Below are positions 22,201-27,515 of a DNA stretch of 27,515 bases, piece by piece. Made by a program: the position numbers and the translations under genes. Position 1 is the stretch's first letter; every line of letters starts with the position of its first letter. The notes under the pieces are model-generated. The model had not been told where the DNA came from and made no database searches. It was given only the letters and a program-made list of their open reading frames with translations. Origin of the DNA: Setaria digitata. Lineage: Eukaryota > Nematoda > Chromadorea > Rhabditida > Setariidae. The stretch is from assembly GCA_003640385.1 (NCBI GenBank), contig RCAB01000674.1, forward strand, positions 1-27,515, written 5' to 3'.

Positions 22201-24471
22201 AAATAATTACCAAATGGAAGCGATAAATGATGGCGCATTAACAAGCGCAAATTTATGAATCATTTCCACGTAATGATCACTCATAAACGTGGAGATACAC
22301 GATAATGCTCCTGTTACCAACGTCAATAAATGCTTGTCATACTTCAAATCCGTCAAATCCATCACGTACATAATGAAAGCTTGTTCACCTGTAAATGCAA
22401 TTAATCAAAAATTTATAATTGATGATTGTTAATTACTGTCCTCGACTGATCAAAATTAGTAAAGAAATAAAGAATAACTAAATAATTTATAAAAAAAAAA
22501 AGGACCAAAATTGTTTATTTATGGTAAAATTATTTAGTATGAATGAGGAAAACAAAAAAAAAAAAAAATTCATGCAGCTTCTTTTTTTTGTCTCCTCATT
22601 AATTACAACTGATTATTAATGATCCATAAAAAAAAAAAAAAAAAAGGAAGAAAAAGAAAAATTAAATTCAATTAACAATTAGCGATTCATTTCATTCTGG
22701 AACCATAAATAATTTCATTATAATTTAATCGAATTAATCATTAAACATATTAGCTCGTGTAAATTTTAGAAAAAAATAGATGCATTTTAATCGATAATAA
22801 GAAATCAGATATAAATGATAAATTCCTTTTTTTTTTTCTTTTAGAATCACCTTTTAATCATTAATTAAAAAACAAAGTAAGTTAGCTTTTTTCATAAAAA
22901 TTTCACTAAGCAAAAATTAAACTTGTCCCATTAACAGAAAGGAAAAGAAAAACGAGATAAAATCCATAATCAATAATTGAAATGAAAATAAAATCTGATC
23001 AATTATTAGGATGAAAGGCGCTACTGCTGATCTGATCAAATTAAAACCATTCAATTGATTCGGAGCACTCATTCATTTGAAACAACGTTAATGCTATATC
23101 ATCTTATCAGATTGTAAATTTTCACCTAAACTTTATTAATTAGTCATTTTTAATTTCTTATTAATTAACCAGTTTTTGCTTCCATTTCCATTACTCGACG
23201 TAGCTGTAACTCGAGATCATGCGTTCGTGCTGCCATAATATCGATAACCGAAAATGTTTGCATCATTCCCCAGTAATCATTTCGTCCGGTTTGCTCGATA
23301 TTAACAATTACATTTGGAGTTTTAACTGCTGGGCCAGTTAGACCAGCCTAGTGCACACATACAAATAACAATTGGCCAAAATTCATTTAAAAATAAGCAA
23401 CTGTAATTTTTATCTAAGTGTAAATTTCCCGTATAAAAGAAAAAAAATAGCTCGGAATTAATTCGCTATTAATTCATTCCTCTAACTACTAAGTATTATT
23501 GGTAATTGGTATTGTTTTTTATAATTTGATAAAAATTTATTACTATTATTATTAATTTTTGTATTATTAGTATCATTTAATTTAAATAAGCCAAAATTTT
23601 TTGACTTCTTAAAAGAAATTGATAACTTACTAGTAAATTAACTCCTCCAAAAAATTTGAGTAATTAAATTTTAATAGCTTGAAATTACCTTCCAGTAAAA
23701 GTGCAGTGGATGATTGCGAGGTTTATCAGCTAGCTTATCCAAATCCCATCGAGATTTTCGAAGGAGTAAATGATTTTTCAATTTTGGTATTATTATATCG
23801 AAATTGTAGTCGTGACCTTGAAGCCATCGTAATAAATTGAAATCAGTATCATAATATGGTGTAAGCTAAAAAATTTCATTATTTTTAATAGCAAAATTAT
23901 ACGTAAAATTATTGACATTCTATTCAGTTTTAAAAAAATTTCTTTCAAAAAAAAGAACATTTATGAAAAATGAAAAGAATTTCAGTAATTTAATACAATT
24001 AAATCATGCCCTTGTAAAATTGAATTTAAATTTGTATAAGATTAAAATTGCAGAATTTGTATTAGATTAAAATTTTGTGAGATTAAATTGTAAAAATTGT
24101 AAGAAAAAGTTGTTTTTAAAAAAGAACAACTATTCTATCATCTATTCGACAGTTTTGCATAATTAACGTAGAGCAATTTAGAAAAAAAAAGAAAATTTTA
24201 TTTTTAAAAGAAAAATTGCAAAAAGATGATTTAATAAGATTTTAGCCGAATTGGCCTGAAGTTAATAAAAAAAAATTAATAATCATAACAAAATAATTAA
24301 ATTTGATTTTTGATTTAATTTCAATTTAAAATTTGATTAAGTTACGGTATTAGTGATATAATAAAGAACCGTACTCCTAATGTTACACTACAGTACCTTA
24401 TCTCTAACAGCTTCTCGTAATTTTTCAATAGATGCTCTATCTTCTTTCGATATGCTATTACAAGGAGGCAT
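19258..24471 (-). CDS. CRAL-TRIO and GOLD domain protein (SEC14-like, CGR-1/CTG type)
   Basis: SEC14-family lipid-binding proteins exchange phosphoinositides or hydrophobic ligands. The CRAL-TRIO plus GOLD architecture is expanded in nematodes, where CGR-1 modifies Ras signalling. Exons (minus): 24471-24397, 23865-23689, 23347-23170, 22388-22211, 21978-21839, probable microexon 21791-21769, 20711-20577, 20214-20095, 19407-19258; 391 residues. The start MPPCNSISKEDRASIEKLRE leads into DTDFNLLRWLQGHDYNFD (CRAL-TRIO N-terminal helices, residues 1-84). The lipid-binding domain includes GQ-type core YVMDLTDLKYDKHLL, MSDHYVEMIHKF, VNAPSF, then AKPLLPERTRDKVSIFGSNW. The GOLD domain includes AGKTETIDISAEK, VIRWCLQANGDFGFTILYAE, KVPGPTVVP and YKFRFSNEHAWFHTLNIRYS. 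It ends at TAA 19260-19258. All phases fit; the 21839 donor and microexon are the uncertain part. No signal peptide is seen, so it is probably cytosolic. The closest named orthologue cannot be chosen without a search. Confidence 0.92.
20882..21720. repeat. Degenerate tandem repeat inside a CRAL-TRIO/GOLD intron
   Basis: Many imperfect copies of a roughly 14-18 bp unit of the form GATAAGTAATTAATAT or GATAGGTAATTAATAC fill the intron between the 21.8-kb and 20.7-kb exons. Two larger duplications lie on top: 20893-20968 equals 21045-21120 (76 bp identical, N at 20969), and 21176-21364 matches 21411-21599 (189 bp each, only a few differences, N at 21365). Confidence 0.85.
21769..21791 (-). other. 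Probable 23-nt microexon of the CRAL-TRIO/GOLD gene
   Basis: Without it, the 21978-21839 exon (donor ATTA/GTTTAA, phase 1) cannot join the 20711 exon (phase 0). GAGACGGGCAAATAATGGAATTG, preceded by GCGAG and followed by the donor GTTAGTGA, has the right phase and adds RDGQIMEL, in a region where relatives carry a Gly/Asp-rich linker. The implied upstream intron is only about 47 nt, so the model is uncertain. Confidence 0.35.
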
Positions 24472-24478
24472 CGTAAAC

Positions 24479-24480
24479 CT
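24479..24480 (-). promoter_or_regulatory. Probable trans-splice acceptor before CRAL-TRIO/GOLD gene
   Basis: The minus strand reads TATTTACTGCAG, then 7 nt, then ATG at 24471. A leader this short strongly suggests a spliced-leader site. Confidence 0.5.
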
Positions 24481-24624
24481 GCAGTAAATACAGTATATTA
24501 TTAAAAAGTATGATACTGTACGTGTTAATGAATAATCAATTAGTACTGCTATTGGTTTTACTAAAAAAAATCAACCGTAGATTAGTGAATTAGATGGCAT
24601 AGTATAAATTAGAGCAATAAAAAA

Positions 24625-25145
24625 AAAAGAAGGAAAGAACACAAAAATTTGGATATAAATAATTGATAATATTAATGTTTAAACAAATAAATAATTTTTG
24701 ATAAAAATTTACAAAAAAAAAAAATCGTTTAAAAAGTAGGGCAAATCAAAATTTCAAATTAATTAAAAAGATTTTTCAAGAGTAATGAGACTTCCAATTA
24801 TCATGAAATCATTGTTAGATTAGGAGAGAGAGAGAGAGAGAAAAAAAAAAGTTAGTTTGATATAAGTTATAAATAAGACTGATAGTTTCACTTGACAATT
24901 CCTAATTAGTACTATTTAGAATATAACAGCATTCGGTTCGGTAGCAGTTACAGGCAGGGAGAGATTTGAAGGTTATCCATCTCATAAAAAAAAAAAAGAA
25001 AGAAAAAAGACAAGAAAAAAAGAGAATTTGGATGTGTGTGATTGATGAAAGATTATAGGCGGTGATGTTTAAACAAATAAATGAAAATTTTGTTTAAAGT
25101 TTTGATAAAAATTGACAAAAAAAAAAATAGTTCGAAAAACATCTA
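24625..25145. repeat. Diverged direct repeat pair
   Basis: 24625-24740 and about 24985-25143 share the order purine-rich run, AATTTGGAT, TGATAATATTAATG or a variant, GTTTAAACAAATAAAT, TTTTGATAAAAATT, A run, then TCGTTTAAAAA or TTCGAAAAA. They are older than the N-linked duplications because they have diverged clearly. Confidence 0.6.
24824..24841. repeat. (AG)n microsatellite
   Basis: About nine GA units followed by an A run. Confidence 0.9.
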
Positions 25146-25170
25146 ACGGAAATGTGAAATGAAATAAACT

Positions 25171-25470
25171 TTTTGCGGAGTACTAACGTTCTGAATGATG
25201 TAATGTCTCACGTGTATACATTAGATGACGGAATGTTTGACGTGTGTACTTCGGATGATAGAATGTTTGACGTGTGTACTTCGGATGATGGAATGTTTGA
25301 CGTGTGTATTTCGGCTGATGGAATGTTTGACGTGTGTATTTCGGCTGATGGAATGTTTGACGTGTGTATTTCGGCTGATGGAATGTTTGACGTTTGTACT
25401 TCGGATGATGGAATGTTTGACGTGTGTACTTCGGATGACGGAGTGTTTGACGTGTACTTCGGATGACGGA
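25171..25470. repeat. 30-bp minisatellite, about nine units
   Basis: Units start at 25231, 25261, 25291, 25321, 25351, 25381, 25411 and 25441, typified by GAATGTTTGACGTGTGTACT plus TCGGATGATG. Two variants exist: ACTTCGGATGATG and ATTTCGGCTGATG, the latter in three consecutive central units. Edge units are degenerate (25171-25230, a 28-bp last unit at 25441, and decayed traces to about 25540). Because the unit is 30 bp, several frames stay open: one reads MFDVCTSDDG or MFDVCISADG repeats. There is no start context, splice site or flanking coding sequence, so I regard it as non-coding. Confidence 0.95.
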
Positions 25471-25588
25471 ATAAATGCATGATATGTATTATTTAGACGA
25501 GGAAATACATATATAGTTGACAATTGCACTTTAGGTGATAAAACGCAATCTGGCTGAGAAGGGGTAAAGATTGGTCAATTTTGGGAAT

Positions 25589-25644
25589 TTAAGATAAAAT
25601 GATACTTTTTTAAGATAAAATGATAAATTTAAGATAAAATGATA
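25589..25644. repeat. Three copies of a 16-bp unit
   Basis: TTAAGATAAAATGATA occurs at 25589, 25610 and 25629 with 3-5 nt spacers. Confidence 0.9.
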
Positions 25645-25779
25645 CCTTCATAGCCAAGAAATTTTGACGTCTAATTGATTACTGAAAAAGAAACCAAAAG
25701 TATTATCATAACACCTGAGAATTGACCAATGGGCAGTTCAACATGGACAAAATTAGCCATTGATCTGAACTTCCACTGC

Positions 25780-25884
25780 ATATATATATATAGGAAAATA
25801 TATATATAAAGGAAAGTATATATATTTTTTATATATATATATTTTTTTATATATAATATATATATATAAAAAATATATATATAT
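25780..25884. repeat. Interrupted (AT)n block
   Basis: TA/AT dinucleotide tracts broken by GGAAA, AAAGGAAAG and T runs, with several self-complementary segments. Confidence 0.9.
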
Positions 25885-26667
25885 GTGAAGATAGCTTATT
25901 ATCATTGATTCAAAATATTCATTTTATCATACACTATAGAGTAATTATATTGTAAAAATGTTAAGCTTGATAAAAAAATTATTATTATTTTTTTTGTCTG
26001 TTTGAAAGAGAAGGAAAATTTGAAGGAAATGAGAAGGAAAAAAAGAAAAAGAAGGAAGTAGCAAACATTTTGGTGGACCAGCATGAAATGCAGTTGACAG
26101 TGAATGATTGCCAATTTTTACTGTTAACCTGTTGATAAGAAATAACTTTTATTTTCTAAAAAAAAAAAAAACTACATAAAAAGAAAAGCATTGAAGAACG
26201 AAAAATATGTTATACAATGAGTCACTGATGATAACTGGTGACAGTAAGTGACAGTAATCGGCTTGTCGAATGATTTTTTTTTTTTTTTTTTCTTTTTTTT
26301 TCAAATTGATCAAATAATCAGTTCACAATCTAGTTGATTATGAGAATTAAGGCAAAAATTTGTAAAATTTGGAAATATAATTCGTTCCTTCTAGTGACTA
26401 AAAATTAATTATTATAACTGCAATAATTATAAAATCGATTAATTTTCTTTCTTTGTAGTCTACTAATTTTCACAGTCAATTTGCTAATTCTTTTTTAACT
26501 CTCATTTTTTGCAATAATATACAAAGAAAGTGAGAAAGTTAGTGCAATGAATTAATTTATAATCTTAATGAAAATTTAAGAGATAAAAATGAAATTGATT
26601 AATTAGTACTTATTGCATAGATAATATAAAATTAGTTATTGATGATAAAAAATTAAACTATACAATA

Positions 26668-26688
26668 AATATATATATATATATATAT
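26668..26688. repeat. (TA)n microsatellite
   Basis: About ten TA units followed by GAGAGAAGAGATGAGG. Confidence 0.9.
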
Positions 26689-26761
26689 GAGAGAAGAGAT
26701 GAGGGAACGAAACGGATGATTAAAATGATAAAAAAATCAACCACTGTGGAAAATATCAATC

Positions 26762-26975
26762 AGCCGGGGAAAGGCGGGGAAAGAAAAATTGAAAGAGAAT
26801 CTCTGGGAATCGAGGTANTATCGAGATATCGCACTCGGAGAAAGGAGAAGTGAGAGAGGATCTGTCGCTATCGAATAATTGCAAAGCCGGGGAAAGGTGG
26901 GAGAAAGGAAAGAATCTCTGGGAATCGAGGTATGGAAAGGCCGGGGAAAGGCGGGAGAAGCGGGGAAACAGTAGG
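26762..26975. repeat. GC-rich, purine-biased interspersed repeat
   Basis: GCCGGGGAAAGG occurs at 26763, 26886 and 26940; AATCTCTGGGAATCGAGGTA occurs at 26798-26817 and 26913-26932. The top strand is strongly purine-biased and far richer in G than anything else in the window. An N lies at 26818, directly after the first 20-mer. The reverse strand reads as Pro/Phe/Ser-rich peptide with no start or family. Confidence 0.8.
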
Positions 26976-27491
26976 AAGACAATGTTTGGATAAACAAACT
27001 TTTGTATACCTGTATAATAAAATATGTTGCCCTAATTGTATATCAAACATTGTCCCCATCATAACTGTAAAGATTTTCCGATATTTCACAACAAAAATTT
27101 ATTATTTTGAAATCAAAAAAAAAACATTTTGAAATTAAAAAAAAATGAAATTTAAAAGTAAAATTTCTTTATTTCTTTCACAAATCAAACATTTTGTAAA
27201 AGCGCAGAAAACGAAACTTTTAAAAAGATTTATTCCCATATATTTTTGTATACTTTTCATTCACCAGAAAAATTCCTTTAAAAAAGAAAAGGAAAATGCA
27301 AAAATAATTGTTTTCAACAACATATTCAATCAGAAAGAACGATTAGTGAATGTATTCATGAATGAGATTAATATCCGATGAATACATTATAATTAGAAAA
27401 TTATTTTATATCATTTTCATCGTAATCATTAATAAACACGATAAAAAGTTGAAAATAAAAACGACGATCTCATAAATCTAGTAATAATGAT

Positions 27492-27515
27492 AATATAATA
27501 ATAATAATAATAATA
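27492..27515. repeat. (ATA)n microsatellite at the window edge
   Basis: AATAATA-type trinucleotide repeat running off the right end. Confidence 0.85.

Larger units (their letters stand above)
24490..27515. other. Intergenic, repeat-rich 5' flank of the CRAL-TRIO/GOLD gene
   Basis: No coding exon is supported on either strand. The longest non-repeat frame, 27145-27381 on the plus strand (78 codons), is AT-driven, Lys/Phe/Ile-rich and without a recognised motif. The interval is dominated by the simple and tandem repeats listed separately. Any promoter of the gene starting at 24471 should lie in the left part, but I see no specific element. Confidence 0.6.

Noticed and set aside
21999..22250. 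83-codon minus-strand ORF with hydrophobic stretch
   Set aside because: It overlaps an intron and the real CRAL-TRIO exon in another frame.
25173..25529. Four overlapping ORFs (85-102 codons, both strands) over the minisatellite
   Set aside because: They exist because the 30-bp unit lacks stops in several frames. No splice, start or conserved flanking sequence supports any of them.
27145..27381. 78-codon plus-strand ORF starting MKFKSKISLFLSQIK
   Set aside because: Its composition is what random AT-rich DNA gives. No signal peptide pattern, splice context or family is seen.
1..27515. tRNA, rRNA or snRNA genes
   Set aside because: No cloverleaf-type arms with conserved A/B box signals or rRNA-like GC blocks were recognised by eye; a covariance-model scan would be decisive.

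Overview
The window is nuclear DNA from an AT-rich metazoan, most likely a filarial nematode (Brugia, Wuchereria, Loa or Onchocerca type). The sequence shows three intron-split genes with animal protein domains, very AT-rich introns, dozens of A/T homopolymer runs of 10-27 bases, and good 3' splice acceptors a few bases upstream of each chosen ATG, as expected for spliced-leader trans-splicing. One gene is a CRAL-TRIO/GOLD protein of the CGR-1/CTG type typical of nematodes. The genus is an inference, and no database was searched. Most simple ORFs are meaningless because real exons are only 75-220 bases long. The gene models below were built by joining exons by hand on the minus strand.

Layout. 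1-400: degenerate C2H2 zinc-finger-like fragments, probably a relic. 1455-2379 (minus): LAMTOR3, the roadblock subunit of Ragulator, in three exons. 2623-3131 (plus): an unrecognised possible two-exon ORF. 3847-7875 (minus): a full-length Pellino E3 ubiquitin ligase in eleven coding exons, with every phase consistent. 8210-19110: about 11 kb with no supported gene, holding homopolymers, palindromes, two local duplications and a few weak exon-like blocks. 19258-24471 (minus): a CRAL-TRIO plus GOLD lipid-binding protein in eight or nine exons, one of whose introns carries about 0.9 kb of degenerate repeats. 24490-27515: intergenic and repeat-rich, with a 30-bp minisatellite, AT and AG microsatellites, and an unusually GC-rich purine-biased repeat.

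The three genes do not form a pathway. LAMTOR3 belongs to lysosomal Ragulator/mTORC1-MAPK scaffolding, Pellino to IRAK-type innate signalling, and CRAL-TRIO/GOLD proteins to lipid transfer or Ras-linked signalling. Pellino and LAMTOR3 lie in the same orientation about 1.5 kb apart.

I found no convincing undescribed biological system. The most useful observations concern assembly quality (single Ns next to near-identical local duplications), gene structure (a probable GC-AG intron in LAMTOR3 and a probable 23-nt microexon in the CRAL-TRIO/GOLD gene), and repeats.
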